Program-made: the position numbers and the translations under genes
The notes under the pieces: model-generated
What the model was told of the DNA's origin: nothing
Database searches by the model: none
What the model saw: the letters and a program-made list of their open reading frames with translations, nothing else
Source of the DNA: Erythrobacter colymbi
GTDB lineage: Bacteria; Pseudomonadota; Alphaproteobacteria; Sphingomonadales; Sphingomonadaceae
NCBI RefSeq assembly: GCF_002155685.1
Contig: NZ_MUYK01000001.1
Coordinates: forward strand, 434,001 to 498,000
DNA: 64,000 bases
Direction: 5' to 3'
Shown here: piece by piece, positions 8,204 through 16,336 of the stretch
How positions within the stretch are numbered: position 1 is the stretch's first letter
Layout of the letters: the number at the start of each line of letters is the position of its first letter

Positions 8204-8866
8204 CTACAAAAACAGCACCGCCAGCACAGCGCTCATTACCGTCACCAGCCCCACGGAAAACCCCAGCATCGCCAGAACCGGCCGCGTCACGCGTCCGTGC
8301 AGCACCCAGTCGTACCCCGCCGACACCGCGACCGTGATCGGCACCTGCACCGCAATCGCGACCGGATCGGGCAGGCCGAGGACCTGCACCACGCGGGCAT
8401 AGGCCGGGGTCATCAAGGCGAGGGTCGCGATCAGCATCGCCTGGCGGTGCGCGGCGATGTCGCGGCGGCGGGCGTAGTGGATCGCGAGGAAGTAGAGCGG
8501 CACGAAGGTCGCAAACGCCGCGAGGTTCACCACCGTCACCTCGGGGCGGCCGAGTTCCAGCCCGATGCGCCACGAGATCACCCCGCCGCTCACCAGCATC
8601 GCGCCCACCAGCGCGATTGACGCGCGGCCCGTCGCGCGGTGGGCGGCGAGCTTGAAGCGCGCGGCGAGGAAGCTCTGGCTCGCGAGCAGCGTCAGCCAGG
8701 TGATCATGCTACCCGCATGGAACACCACGATCGGGGTATAGCGCGCCTGCACCTGCGGATGGGCGAAGGCCTTGAGCGCGAAGGCGGCGAGCGTGAAGCC
8801 CAAGAGCCCCAGCGCGATATTGCCCATCAATAGATTCGCCCGAACGTGGGACTCCGGTGCTCTCAC
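8204..8866 (-). CDS. six- or seven-helix membrane protein, DUF2306-like
   Basis: 220 residues from a GTG at 8866 that overlaps the ccmB stop (TAGTG) and has AAGGGAG five to seven bases upstream; ATG 8827 is the alternative. Six or seven hydrophobic helices fill the protein. Histidine-containing segments at helix ends (VFHAGSMITW, HRATGRA, AIHYARRRDIAAHRQ) recall DUF2306-type predicted membrane proteins and could bind haem, but this is inference. It is translationally coupled to ccmB at the place where ccmC would be expected in a full ccm operon; it does not show the CcmC WWD motif. Function unknown. Confidence 0.7.
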   Translation of the reverse strand: MRAPESHVRANLLMGNIALGLLGFTLAAFALKAFAHPQVQARYTPIVVFHAGSMITWLTLLASQSFLAARFKLAAHRATGRASIALVGAMLVSGGVISWRIGLELGRPEVTVVNLAAFATFVPLYFLAIHYARRRDIAAHRQAMLIATLALMTPAYARVVQVLGLPDPVAIAVQVPITVAVSAGYDWVLHGRVTRPVLAMLGFSVGLVTVMSAVLAVLFL

Positions 8867-9516
8867 TACTGCTCCCTTGCAGCCCTGATCGCGGCTCCGG
8901 CGGCAAACGGGGCGAGTGCCACCAGCGCGAGGCTTATGGCTCCAACGAAGCCGAGGCTGACTTGATCCTGACGGGCGAGCGCACCGGCGCCGAAAATCAG
9001 GATCGGGAGGGCGAGGGGGATGAGCAGCAGCCCAGAAAGCGCCGCGCCCGCCCTCAGCGAAGCGGTGAGCGCGGCGATCATCAGGCCTATCGCCGCCAGC
9101 CCCGGCGTGCCTGCCAGCAGACCGAGGAGGAGGATGGAGAAGGTCTCGCCCTCGATCTTGAGCAGCGCGGCGGCGGGGAAGGTCGCCAGCAGCAGCGGCG
9201 GGCCGAAGCTGAGCCAGTGGGCGAGGAGGCGGACGGCCATCATCGCCTCTTCCGCCACGCCCCGAAGGCGCAGCTGGTCGAAGAACCCGAGCTGGATATC
9301 GCGCGCGACCAGCTTCTCCAGCGGCAGGATCGCCGCCAGCAGCGCCGCGATCCACACCACGCCGCCGCCTGTCTTGGCCAGCAGGTTCGCGTCCGGCCCG
9401 ACCGCGAAGGGGAACAGCATCGCCACCGCGACGAAGAACACCACGGGCAGCGCCGCCCCGCTCCCCGTGAAGGGGAAGAACTGCGCCAGATCGCGGCGGA
9501 GCAGGGCGAGGATCAT
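8866..9516 (-). CDS. ccmB: haem exporter protein B (ABC permease)
   Basis: 216 residues, the usual CcmB length, with six hydrophobic helices and the N-terminal cytoplasmic [10 protein letters not shown]. The segment AAILPLEKLVARDIQLGFFDQLRL after the second helix and the helix pair LLLGLLAGTPGLAAIGLMIAAL agree with CcmB. It forms the membrane part of the CcmAB transporter used to release CcmE haem chaperone during cytochrome c maturation. It starts at 9516, where its ATG overlaps the ccmA stop as ATGA, so the two subunits are translationally coupled. Confidence 0.9.
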   Translation of the reverse strand: MILALLRRDLAQFFPFTGSGAALPVVFFVAVAMLFPFAVGPDANLLAKTGGGVVWIAALLAAILPLEKLVARDIQLGFFDQLRLRGVAEEAMMAVRLLAHWLSFGPPLLLATFPAAALLKIEGETFSILLLGLLAGTPGLAAIGLMIAALTASLRAGAALSGLLLIPLALPILIFGAGALARQDQVSLGFVGAISLALVALAPFAAGAAIRAAREQ

Positions 9517-10124
9517 GCGTAATCCTCTTCCGGCGCCGGCGCGAAGTCCTCGATGGCGAAGCTCGTCATCCCCGGCACATCGAGCGGCTGGTGCGAAGCG
9601 ATCAGCGCGATCCCGCCGCCGCCGATATGCAGCCGGATCAGAGCGACGACCTTGGCAATCGTATCGGTGTCGAGCCCGGACAGCGGCTCGTCGAGCAGCC
9701 AGATCGGCACCGCGCGATTGAGCAAAGCCGCCAGCGCAGCGCGCTTCTTCTGCCCGGTCGAAAGGAACCGCACCGGCACCTCGAGCAGCGGCCCGAGCCC
9801 TAGGATCGTGATGGCGCCATCGGGGCTGGTGCAGCCGTCGACACGTTCCCAGAACGCCAGCGCGCGGCCGAGCGGCAGGTCGGGATCGAGGCCGGTGCGC
9901 TCGTCGAGCAGGCCCAGCGCGCCCTCGCGCCGCACCTCGCCCGCATAAGGCGTAGTGAGGCCCGCGAGCGCGCGGATCAGCGTCGTCTTGCCCGCACCAT
10001 TCGCCCCCGTCACATGGCACGCCGCGCCCGCCTCCAGCCGGAACGACAGCCTGCGGAACAGCAGCCGCTCCCCGCGCCGGCAGGCGAGGTTTTCGGCGGT
10101 CAGCAGGGGCGAGGGCGCTTGCAT
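9513..10124 (-). CDS. ccmA: haem exporter ATP-binding protein A
   Basis: 203 residues with a complete ABC ATPase set: Walker [10 protein letters not shown] (about 39-47), signature [11 protein letters not shown], Walker [12 protein letters not shown] and a switch His in IASHQPL. The signature is STGQ rather than SGGQ, as commonly seen in CcmA. It drives the CcmAB complex at the inner membrane in cytochrome c maturation. It is the first gene of a minus-strand group with ccmB and a DUF2306-like gene. The other ccm genes are not in the window, so the system is split or continues elsewhere. Confidence 0.93.
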   Translation of the reverse strand: MQAPSPLLTAENLACRRGERLLFRRLSFRLEAGAACHVTGANGAGKTTLIRALAGLTTPYAGEVRREGALGLLDERTGLDPDLPLGRALAFWERVDGCTSPDGAITILGLGPLLEVPVRFLSTGQKKRAALAALLNRAVPIWLLDEPLSGLDTDTIAKVVALIRLHIGGGGIALIASHQPLDVPGMTSFAIEDFAPAPEEDYA

Positions 10125-10190
10125 TGGGCCGCAGCGTTAGGGAAAAGGCGGGCCGCAAACAAGCGACCCCCTTCAAGGAATTGCCCCCCG

Positions 10191-10499
10191 ATGTCCGATA
10201 TGTCCGTGCCCGAACTCACCCCCGAAGAGGCCGCCGCGCTGCTCGCTGCCCACCCGCAGTGGGAGGCCGCGCGCGAGGGCAAGGCGATCGCGCGCACCTT
10301 CCGCTTCAAGGATTTCTCCGAGGCCTGGGGCTTCATGAACCGCGTCGCCCTGCTGGCTGAGGCGCAGGACCACCACCCCGAGTGGTTCAACGTCTACAAC
10401 CGTGTCGAGGTGACGCTGACCACGCATGATGCGGGGGACAGCGGCGGCCTCTCTGCGCGCGATGCGAAGATGGCCGCCAGCATCGACGCGCTGGTGTGA
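10191..10499 (+). CDS. phhB: pterin-4a-carbinolamine dehydratase
   Basis: 102 residues, normal for this small enzyme. The family motifs are clear: [21 protein letters not shown], then the active-site [25 protein letters not shown] with paired histidines, and [11 protein letters not shown] near the end. It dehydrates 4a-hydroxy-tetrahydropterin, regenerating the cofactor used by aromatic amino-acid hydroxylases. AAGGAA lies 10 bases before ATG 10191. The next gene begins inside its stop codon (TGATG). No phenylalanine hydroxylase gene is nearby. Confidence 0.93.
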   Translation: MSDMSVPELTPEEAAALLAAHPQWEAAREGKAIARTFRFKDFSEAWGFMNRVALLAEAQDHHPEWFNVYNRVEVTLTTHDAGDSGGLSARDAKMAASIDALV

Positions 10500-11629
10500 T
10501 GCACGCGGGCGCTCTCCTCGCCGCGCTGGCGCTGGTCGCCGCGCCGGCGGGCGCGCAGGAGCCCTCGCAGCAGGCGCGCATCTGGAAGGGCACGCTCGGT
10601 GATGCGGCGATCACCGCCTGCTTCGATCCGGCGGAGGACGGGCGCAACGTCTATTACCGCGATGCCGCGCTCGAGACCGTGCGGCTCGAGGCGCGTGACG
10701 CGCCGACGCCGCTGGTCTTCACCGAAGCGAGCGGGGCGGAGGAGGACACGGGCGCGGTCTGGACGTTGCAGCCGCCCGCCGGGGAGACCATGACCGGCGA
10801 ATGGCGCAAGGGCGATGCGGTCCTGCCGGTCCGCCTGACCGCTCTCGCCGTGAAGGCGCCCGAATATGGCTCGATCTGCGAGGAGGCCGATTTTCTCGAG
10901 CCCCTGCTGGCGGGCGGTACCTATAGCAGCACTGCGAAGGTGCTGGGCGGGATGGCCTATACCGAGCTTGCCTATGCCGGGCCGCAGCGCTCAGGCCTGT
11001 CGGATTACAACTTCCGCACCTTTGCCATCGCGCCCGCGAGCCTCGAAGACGAAGCGATCAATGCCGCGCTCGGCGCGGTGCTGCCCGATGGCTCGCTCGC
11101 CCATGCGATGGGCCAGTGCGCCGCGCCGATGCTCGCCAATGCGGGGGTGCCCGGGTACATCGACGAGGCGCTGACGCCGATGCTGATCACGCAGCGCTGG
11201 GTGGCCCTGCGCCGCAGCGGCAGCTCCTATTGCGGCGGGGCGCATCCCAACGAGATCACCGCGTTCGAAGTCCATGACCGGAAGAGCGGCGGCGAGGCCG
11301 ACACGACCAGGTGGTTCAGGCCGGGCGCGCTGGTGTTCTACGATTTCGAACCGCAGCCGGGCCAGTTCCGGCCGATCAAGGGCCTCTCGGCCGCGCTTAC
11401 CGAGGCGGTGATGGCTCGGTGGCCCGAAGGCGCGCGCGATCCCGAATGCCTCGAAGCCGCGCGCAGCGAATGGGGCTGGGAGATCGGCCTCACTGCGGAA
11501 GGGCCCGTCTTCGTCCCGATCTTCCCGCACGTGTTCGCCGCCTGCACCGAGGAGGTGACGCTGCCGTGGAAGGTCGCGCGGCCCTTCCTCTCGGCCGAGG
11601 GGCGGGCCGTGATGACGGGTTTGCGCTGA
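10499..11629 (+). CDS. exported protein of unknown function, DUF3298-like C-terminus
   Basis: 376 residues with a signal peptide ([20 protein letters not shown], likely cleaved after GAQ or AGA). The first half contains the segment IWKGTLGDAAITACFD, resembling small periplasmic domains of unknown role. The second half has CGGAHPNEITAFEVHDRKSG, similar to the GGAH segment of the lipoprotein at 5943 and of DUF3298 domains. Several cysteines suggest disulfides. The start overlaps the stop of phhB by one base, so expression is probably coupled. I cannot assign a function. Confidence 0.75.
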   Translation: MHAGALLAALALVAAPAGAQEPSQQARIWKGTLGDAAITACFDPAEDGRNVYYRDAALETVRLEARDAPTPLVFTEASGAEEDTGAVWTLQPPAGETMTGEWRKGDAVLPVRLTALAVKAPEYGSICEEADFLEPLLAGGTYSSTAKVLGGMAYTELAYAGPQRSGLSDYNFRTFAIAPASLEDEAINAALGAVLPDGSLAHAMGQCAAPMLANAGVPGYIDEALTPMLITQRWVALRRSGSSYCGGAHPNEITAFEVHDRKSGGEADTTRWFRPGALVFYDFEPQPGQFRPIKGLSAALTEAVMARWPEGARDPECLEAARSEWGWEIGLTAEGPVFVPIFPHVFAACTEEVTLPWKVARPFLSAEGRAVMTGLR

Positions 11630-11639
11630 ACTACGCCAG

Positions 11640-11887
11640 CGTAAACGCGCTGATTTCGGCGCGTAGCGCCGCAAGGGCAAATGCCCGCCCGCAGCGACGC
11701 GCGCTTCAGCGCGTGTGAGCGAGGATTTCGCACGCCGGATGGCGTGCGGACAAATGACCGCGCGCAGCGCCGCAAGCGCGAATGGCCTCAAGCAGCGCAG
11801 CGGTAGGCCAAAATTACACCCGCCCGCAGCGGGCGCAGCTTGCTGCGCGTCTGGCGAGGACCGCATCGCGGAGGCGATGCGGAAAAC
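11640..11887 (-). repeat. repeat-rich intergenic region (GC-rich hairpins)
   Basis: Convergent gap between the exported protein and the SDR gene. The left part repeats, in inverse orientation, the modules seen after map (about 7727-7825). The right part holds further hairpins such as CCGCCCGCAGCGGGCG and a GCATCGCGGAGGCGATGC palindrome. I see no credible gene here. Such clusters commonly act as bidirectional terminators. Confidence 0.5.
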
Positions 11888-12691
11888 CTATTGCCCCAGG
11901 GGCCGCAGGCTGTTGCGCAGTTGCTTCCGCACCCGCCCGGGCATCCAGCGCTTGGCGAAGGCCATGCGCTTGCTGGTCTCGCCCACGAAGTAGTCGAGCT
12001 TGGTGCCGTGCACCGCGTCCCAGATCGCCTGCGCCACGTGTTCGACCGGGGTGATCTCCAGCCCTGCCGCCTTCACCCGTTCGCGGATCGCCTCGTTCGA
12101 TTTGCGGTTGCCGGTGCCGTTGAGGAGCGGGGTCTCGATGAAGCTCGGGCACACCGAGGCGACCGTGATGCGGTCCTCGGCCCATTCGGCATCGAGGCTC
12201 TCGGTCACCGCGCGCACCCCGAACTTGGTGGCGCAATAGACGCTCATGCCCGAGGAGCCCGCGATCCCCGCCGCGCTCGCGATGTTGACCAGCGCCGCGC
12301 CCGGCGCGCTGGCCTTGAGGTAGGGATAGGCGGCCTGCGCGCCGTAGAGCACGCCCTTGAGGTTGATGTCGAGGCAGCGGTCGATCTCGTCCGGGTCGAG
12401 CTCGGACAGCGATCCGCCGGTGCCGATCCCGGCATTGTTGACCAGCACGTCGATCCGCCCGCCGGCGGCTGCGGCGAACTCGGCCAGCGCCTCGTCCCAC
12501 CGCGCACGGTCGCGCACGTCGAGCTTGCCCGACCACTTGGCGTTGCCGGAGATCAGCGACAGGGTTTCGGCCATCCCGCTCTCGCTGATGTCGCCGATGC
12601 CGACGAACCAGCCCTTGGCGGCAAAGTGCAGCGCCGTCGCGCGCCCGATGCCTGAGCCGCCGCCGGTGATGAAGATGCTGCGCTGTGCCAT
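11888..12691 (-). CDS. short-chain dehydrogenase/reductase
   Basis: 267 residues from ATG 12691; GGAGAGGG lies upstream. A classical SDR: cofactor motif TGGGSGIG (9-16), NNAG (85-88), catalytic Ser139 in IASAAG, Tyr152 and Lys156 in YCATK. The acidic Asp at the end of the second strand (GIGDIS) suggests NAD rather than NADP. A C-terminal stretch of about 25 basic residues (SKRMAFAKRWMPGRVRKQLR) extends beyond the usual SDR end, perhaps for membrane association. The substrate is unknown. An inverted repeat 48 bases upstream could be a TetR-type operator. Confidence 0.9.
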   Translation of the reverse strand: MAQRSIFITGGGSGIGRATALHFAAKGWFVGIGDISESGMAETLSLISGNAKWSGKLDVRDRARWDEALAEFAAAAGGRIDVLVNNAGIGTGGSLSELDPDEIDRCLDINLKGVLYGAQAAYPYLKASAPGAALVNIASAAGIAGSSGMSVYCATKFGVRAVTESLDAEWAEDRITVASVCPSFIETPLLNGTGNRKSNEAIRERVKAAGLEITPVEHVAQAIWDAVHGTKLDYFVGETSKRMAFAKRWMPGRVRKQLRNSLRPLGQ

Positions 12692-12739
12692 TGTGGGGGA
12701 TCCCTCTCCGATTGCTATTTGCAACCTGTCTAGAGCGGA

Positions 12740-12755
12740 CTGACACGCTTGTCAG
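12740..12755. promoter_or_regulatory. possible operator upstream of the SDR gene
   Basis: Perfect inverted repeat CTGACA-CGCT-TGTCAG, 49 bases before the SDR start. Its size and symmetry fit sites bound by small dimeric repressors such as TetR or GntR proteins. No regulator gene is adjacent. Confidence 0.3.
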
Positions 12756-12846
12756 CAGTAAGCGTGAGGGAGTTCACAGGGGCGGGTTTCGGGGCGCGTG
12801 AAACTGCGACCTTAGGGCCGGAAGTGGGTGGAATGCGGACGGTTTT

Positions 12847-13203
12847 TCAATCGTGGAAAGAGTCGATGATGTGCTGCTCGGTGACTCCCTCTTGCCGTGC
12901 CCAAAGGATCATAAACTCAGCAAGATACCAGTCGATAATCTCGTTTGGTCGCGTAAGGCCTATTAGGAGGCGCAACCCGCCTTGGTTTTCGACGCTTGTT
13001 TTGCCAATCTCGGCCCATACAGCAGCCTCAAGTGCAGCCATGTCATGCGGCTGGCTGCAATCATCGAACGCGGCAACGACCTTTTTCTGCAGGTCATCCG
13101 AAAGCGAAATGTGCCTGTAAAGATTACGAGTAACGATATGCGTCATCGGACTGATGCCACCTTCGTCTATCGCTCGAATTAAACTGTCAGCATCACCTGC
13201 CAT
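12847..13203 (-). CDS. hypothetical protein (low-GC)
   Basis: 118 residues from ATG 13203. No family recognised. The sequence is soluble-looking and mostly helical: SLIRAIDEGGISPMTHIVTRN, LSDDLQKKVVAAFDDC, then ALEAAVWAEIGK and a C-terminal WYLAEFMILWARQEGVTEQHIIDSF. No signal peptide and no clear membrane helix. Codon use is much more AT-tolerant than the neighbours, with third positions often A or T, which suggests recent acquisition. The upstream region lacks a strong ribosome-binding site. It lies alone between the SDR and the glycosylase, both on the same strand. Confidence 0.6.
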   Translation of the reverse strand: MAGDADSLIRAIDEGGISPMTHIVTRNLYRHISLSDDLQKKVVAAFDDCSQPHDMAALEAAVWAEIGKTSVENQGGLRLLIGLTRPNEIIDWYLAEFMILWARQEGVTEQHIIDSFHD

Positions 13204-13255
13204 ATAAGCAGAATATCGACCTGGAGAAAGTCCGCAACGGGGTCGCTAGCTGACC

Positions 13256-13289
13256 GTCCGCTTTCGGGCGGGAAATTCGAAAAGCGGAC
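13256..13289 (-). terminator. stem-loop after the glycosylase gene
   Basis: GTCCGCTTT (13256-13264) pairs with AAAGCGGAC (13281-13289) around a 16-base loop, immediately downstream of the glycosylase stop on the minus strand. The lack of a clear U-tract leaves open whether it is a terminator or a dispersed repeat. Confidence 0.35.
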
Positions 13290-13295
13290 GCCCAC

Positions 13296-13919
13296 TTACA
13301 GCGCCGGATTGGCGTAGAAATGCCACGTGAAGATCGCCATCGCCCCGCGCTGCGGCGACCATGGCTCGGCCAGCGCGCGGGTGGCCTTTTCCGCGGGGCG
13401 CTCTTCGAGGCCGAGCAGGCGCTTGACCCCCTCCTGCACAGCAAGGTCGCCCGCGGGCCAGATGTCGGGGCGGCCCTCGGCGAAGAGGAGGTAGATCTCC
13501 GCCGACCAGCGGCCGATGCCCTTGATGCGGGTGAGGAGTTCGATCGCTTCCTCGTCGTCTGCCGGGAGGTTCTCGAAATCGAGCTCGCCAGCCTCCGCCA
13601 GCTCGCACAAGCTGCGCGCATAGCCCTGCTTCTGGCGCGAGAGGCCGCAGGCGCGCAGGGTGTCGAAATCGCGCTTGAGCAGACAGCCGGGGGTGAAGCC
13701 CTCTCCCAGCTCCGCCTCGAGCTTGCGCCACATCGAAGCCGCCGCCGCGACCGAGACCTGCTGGCCGACGATGGTGCGCAGCATGGTCACAAAACCGCGG
13801 TCGCGCAGGCGCGGTTCGGGATAGCCGATCCGCGCCAGCTCCGCCGCCAGTCGCGGCTCCCTCGCAGCCACCGCATCGAGGTCTTCACGCAATTTTTCGG
13901 CTGACAGGCCCACTCGCAC
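13296..13919 (-). CDS. DNA-3-methyladenine glycosylase II family (HhH-GPD)
   Basis: 207 residues, close to the short AlkA-type glycosylases. The helix-hairpin-helix is [14 protein letters not shown] (about 129-141), and the catalytic aspartate is Asp158 in [11 protein letters not shown]. The segment [18 protein letters not shown] is the conserved GQQ motif. The enzyme removes alkylated purines in base-excision repair. It lacks the extra N-terminal domain of E. coli AlkA. It is divergent from the ferredoxin gene, with a 100-base shared promoter region. Confidence 0.92.
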   Translation of the reverse strand: MRVGLSAEKLREDLDAVAAREPRLAAELARIGYPEPRLRDRGFVTMLRTIVGQQVSVAAAASMWRKLEAELGEGFTPGCLLKRDFDTLRACGLSRQKQGYARSLCELAEAGELDFENLPADDEEAIELLTRIKGIGRWSAEIYLLFAEGRPDIWPAGDLAVQEGVKRLLGLEERPAEKATRALAEPWSPQRGAMAIFTWHFYANPAL

Positions 13920-14020
13920 TTTCCTTAACTTGCACTGGTCGCCAGACTATCATAGCAGCGCCCTCGAGCCTCTCACAGCGCGTGATCTTGCGCCCAATAG
14001 CCGAAAAGGAACACCTATCC

Positions 14021-14338
14021 ATGCCCAGACTGGTCGTCACCAACCGCGAAGGCGCCACCAGCGAGATCGAGGTCGCCGACGGCCTCACCGTGATGGAAGC
14101 GATCCGCGACAATGGCTTCGACGAGCTGCTGGCGCTGTGCGGCGGGTGCTGCTCGTGTGCGACCTGCCACGTGGTGGTCGATCCGGCCTTCGCCGACAAG
14201 CTGCCCAAGATCAGCGAGGACGAGGACGATCTGCTGGAATCCTCCGATCACCGCGCGCCGACCAGCCGCCTGTCGTGCCAGATCCCCTTCACTGCGGATC
14301 TCGACGGGCTGCACGTCACCATCGCTCCGGAAGATTGA
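14021..14338 (+). CDS. 2Fe-2S ferredoxin, adrenodoxin type
   Basis: 105 residues from ATG 14021 with AAAGGA upstream. The cluster ligands follow C-x5-C-x2-C-x36-C: Cys40, Cys46, Cys49 and Cys86 ([13 protein letters not shown] and SRLSCQIP). Two additional cysteines, 43 and 44, lie within the loop. The middle part [15 protein letters not shown] is acidic, as expected for a partner-docking helix. Such ferredoxins supply electrons to P450s or to iron-sulfur cluster assembly; no partner is adjacent, so the role here is open. Confidence 0.95.
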   Translation: MPRLVVTNREGATSEIEVADGLTVMEAIRDNGFDELLALCGGCCSCATCHVVVDPAFADKLPKISEDEDDLLESSDHRAPTSRLSCQIPFTADLDGLHVTIAPED

Positions 14339-14355
14339 TCGGGTAGGGCGGGGCG

Positions 14356-14727
14356 GTGGACGCTGACCTCGCCCGTTTCCTGCGCGACGAGCTGGGCGTA
14401 GCGCCCGAGGGCTCGTCCGCCGGGCCGTGGCGCGTGAGCGGTCCGGTGTGGCTGTGGCAGGGCAGCGATGGCGCGCCCGCCAAGGGCAGCTGGTATTTCC
14501 TCACCATCGGCGGCGAGACCGCACAGGCGATCAAGGCCGCTGCGTCCAAGGCCGACGCCTGGGGCTCGGTGCGGATCGAGGCGACCATCGGTGGCACGAC
14601 ATGGCGCACCTCGCTGTTCCCCTCCAAGCAGGTCGGCGGCTGGATGCTCCCCCTGAAGGCTGCGGTCCGCAAGGCCGAGAAACTGGCCGAGGGCAGCGTG
14701 GTCGAGGCGGTGCTGGCGCTGGCCTGA
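14356..14727 (+). CDS. DUF1905 domain protein
   Basis: 123 residues from a GTG at 14356, 17 bases after the ferredoxin stop, probably in the same transcript. The features WRVSGPVWLWQGSDGAPAKGSWYFLTIGGE, then a segment like WGSVRIEATIGGTTWRTSLFPSK, and the final LPLKAAVRKAEKLAEG fit the DUF1905 family of small beta-barrel-like proteins. Biochemical role unknown. No signal peptide. Confidence 0.85.
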   Translation: MDADLARFLRDELGVAPEGSSAGPWRVSGPVWLWQGSDGAPAKGSWYFLTIGGETAQAIKAAASKADAWGSVRIEATIGGTTWRTSLFPSKQVGGWMLPLKAAVRKAEKLAEGSVVEAVLALA

Positions 14728-14731
14728 TTTT

Positions 14732-14836
14732 CGTCATTGCGAGCAGCCGAAGGCGACGCGGCAATCCATGGTCTGTCTTGGCACCCTGATGATGGCCTGG
14801 TTCATGGATTGCTTCGCCTGCGGCTCGCAATGACGA
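14732..14836. repeat. dispersed palindromic repeat, cgtcattgcgag family, copy 1
   Basis: Starts with CGTCATTGCGAGCAGCCGAA and ends with the inverted GGCTCGCAATGACG. The two arms pair over more than 12 bases, with further internal inverted ATCCATGG segments. A shorter member is at 49322-49387. It may form a hairpin in RNA after the DUF1905 gene. Confidence 0.85.
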
Positions 14837-14891
14837 AGGGGAGGCGCCTTCCCCGTTGCTCCTCGCGTTCCGAACGCCTAACTCTCACCCC

Positions 14892-15914
14892 ATGAACATC
14901 ACCCGCCCCTTCGGCGACACGCTCGCGCTTATCGGCAATACCCCCATCGTCCGCCTCGCCGGCCCCTCCGCCGCCGCCGGCTGCGACATCTACGGCAAGT
15001 GCGAATTCGCCAACCCCGGCTCCTCGGTGAAGGACCGTGCGGCCTTGTGGATGATCCGCGATGCGGAGAACCGCGGCGATCTCAAGCCCGGCGGCACGGT
15101 GATCGAGGGGACGGCCGGCAACACCGGCATCGGCATCGCGCTCGTCGCCAATGCGCTGGGCTACAAGACGATCATCGTGATGCCCGACAACCAGTCCAAG
15201 GAGAAGATGGACACGCTGCGGGCGCTGGGCGCCGAGCTGGTGCTCGTCCCGCCGACCAAATATTCCGATCCCGGCCACTTCCAGCATGTCTCGCGCCGGA
15301 TGGCCGAGGAGACGCCGGGCGCGGTCTGGGCCGGGCAGTTCGACAATGTCGCCAACCGCAAGGCGCATATCGAGGGCACCTCGCAGGAAATCTGGGAGCA
15401 GCTCGAAGGCCGCATCGACGGCTTTACCTGCGCGGCTGGCACCGGCGGCACCATCGCCGGGGTGGGGATGGGGCTGAAGGAGAAGGACCCCGAGATCCGC
15501 ATCGCGCTGACCGATCCGCACGGCGCAGCGCTCTACAACTACTATGCCAAGGGCGTTCTCGAGGCTGAAGGCTCCTCGGTCGCCGAGGGGATCGGGCAGG
15601 GGCGCATCACCGCCAACCTCGAAGGCGCGCCGATCGACACGCAGTACCGCATCTCGGATGAGGAAGGCCTCGTCTGGGTCGAGCGGCTGCTGCGCGAGGA
15701 GGGCCTGTGCCTCGGCCTCAGCTCGGGGATCAATGTCGCGGGCGCGGTGGCGCTGGGCAAGGAACTGGTGGCCGAGGGCCGCCCGAACCCGCGGGTGGCG
15801 ACGATCCTGTGCGACACCGGCTTCCGCTATCTCTCGACCCTCTACAACCCCGAATGGCTGGCCGCCAAGGGTCTGCCGTCCTTCGACTGGCTTCAGCAGG
15901 GAGCAGCGGCATGA
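14892..15914 (+). CDS. cysteine synthase family PLP enzyme
   Basis: 340 residues from ATG 14892. Fold-type II PLP enzyme: IGNTPIVRL (14-22), PLP lysine Lys47 in NPGSSVKDRAA, the substrate loop EGTAGNTGIG and the phosphate-binding GTGGTIAG. These fit O-acetylserine sulfhydrylase or the closely related cysteine synthase-like enzymes. The EGTAGNTG loop replaces the EPTSGNTG of CysK, as in several CysK paralogues, so cysteine synthesis is likely but a different amino-acid product is possible. The stop overlaps the next start (ATGA). Confidence 0.88.
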   Translation: MNITRPFGDTLALIGNTPIVRLAGPSAAAGCDIYGKCEFANPGSSVKDRAALWMIRDAENRGDLKPGGTVIEGTAGNTGIGIALVANALGYKTIIVMPDNQSKEKMDTLRALGAELVLVPPTKYSDPGHFQHVSRRMAEETPGAVWAGQFDNVANRKAHIEGTSQEIWEQLEGRIDGFTCAAGTGGTIAGVGMGLKEKDPEIRIALTDPHGAALYNYYAKGVLEAEGSSVAEGIGQGRITANLEGAPIDTQYRISDEEGLVWVERLLREEGLCLGLSSGINVAGAVALGKELVAEGRPNPRVATILCDTGFRYLSTLYNPEWLAAKGLPSFDWLQQGAAA

Positions 15915-16336
15915 GCGGACTTTCGTGGCGGGAACGCATGCGGCGGATGAACCAGCGCAGCCTGTTCGCTCCGGGCAGCACCGCGCCGGCGGCAGCGGGC
16001 GAGGTCGCGGGCGAACCGGTCGACATCCTCGCCCCCGCCAGCGTGCGGGCAGAGGCGGTGCAGCGGCTTCAGGTCGGGGTGGTGAGCATCGGCACGATGG
16101 TGCTGCTCGTCGGCCTTGCCAGCATCATCGGCGGGCAGGCTGACCGCAACGACAAGCTCGCCGTGCCCGAAGCGGCGCCCACGACCGAGCCGAGCGCGGC
16201 CGCCGCGCAGGCCAATCCGCTGGCGGATGCGGGCGTGGTGCCCGATATCGCCGCCCAGCCGAGCCCCTCGCCGAGCGTCAAGCCGCTCGACCTGCCGCCG
16301 CCGGACTCTGCGGGCAATGCCGCGCCCGGGCAATAG
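15911..16336 (+). CDS. single-pass membrane protein of unknown function
   Basis: 141 residues; ATG 15911 overlaps the stop of the upstream PLP enzyme gene. A basic N-terminus (WRERMRRMNQRS) precedes an Ala/Pro-rich segment and a single membrane helix at about 54-74 (VGVVSIGTMVLLVGLASIIGG). The C-terminal half is low-complexity, rich in Ala, Pro and Ser. A bitopic protein with a disordered periplasmic tail is likely. Its 3' end overlaps the next gene by 20 bases in another frame. No family recognised. Confidence 0.7.
   Translation: MSGLSWRERMRRMNQRSLFAPGSTAPAAAGEVAGEPVDILAPASVRAEAVQRLQVGVVSIGTMVLLVGLASIIGGQADRNDKLAVPEAAPTTEPSAAAAQANPLADAGVVPDIAAQPSPSPSVKPLDLPPPDSAGNAAPGQ

Noticed and set aside
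8204..8866. ccmC identity for the gene after ccmB
   Set aside because: The WWD-type haem-binding segment of CcmC is missing and the helix pattern differs.
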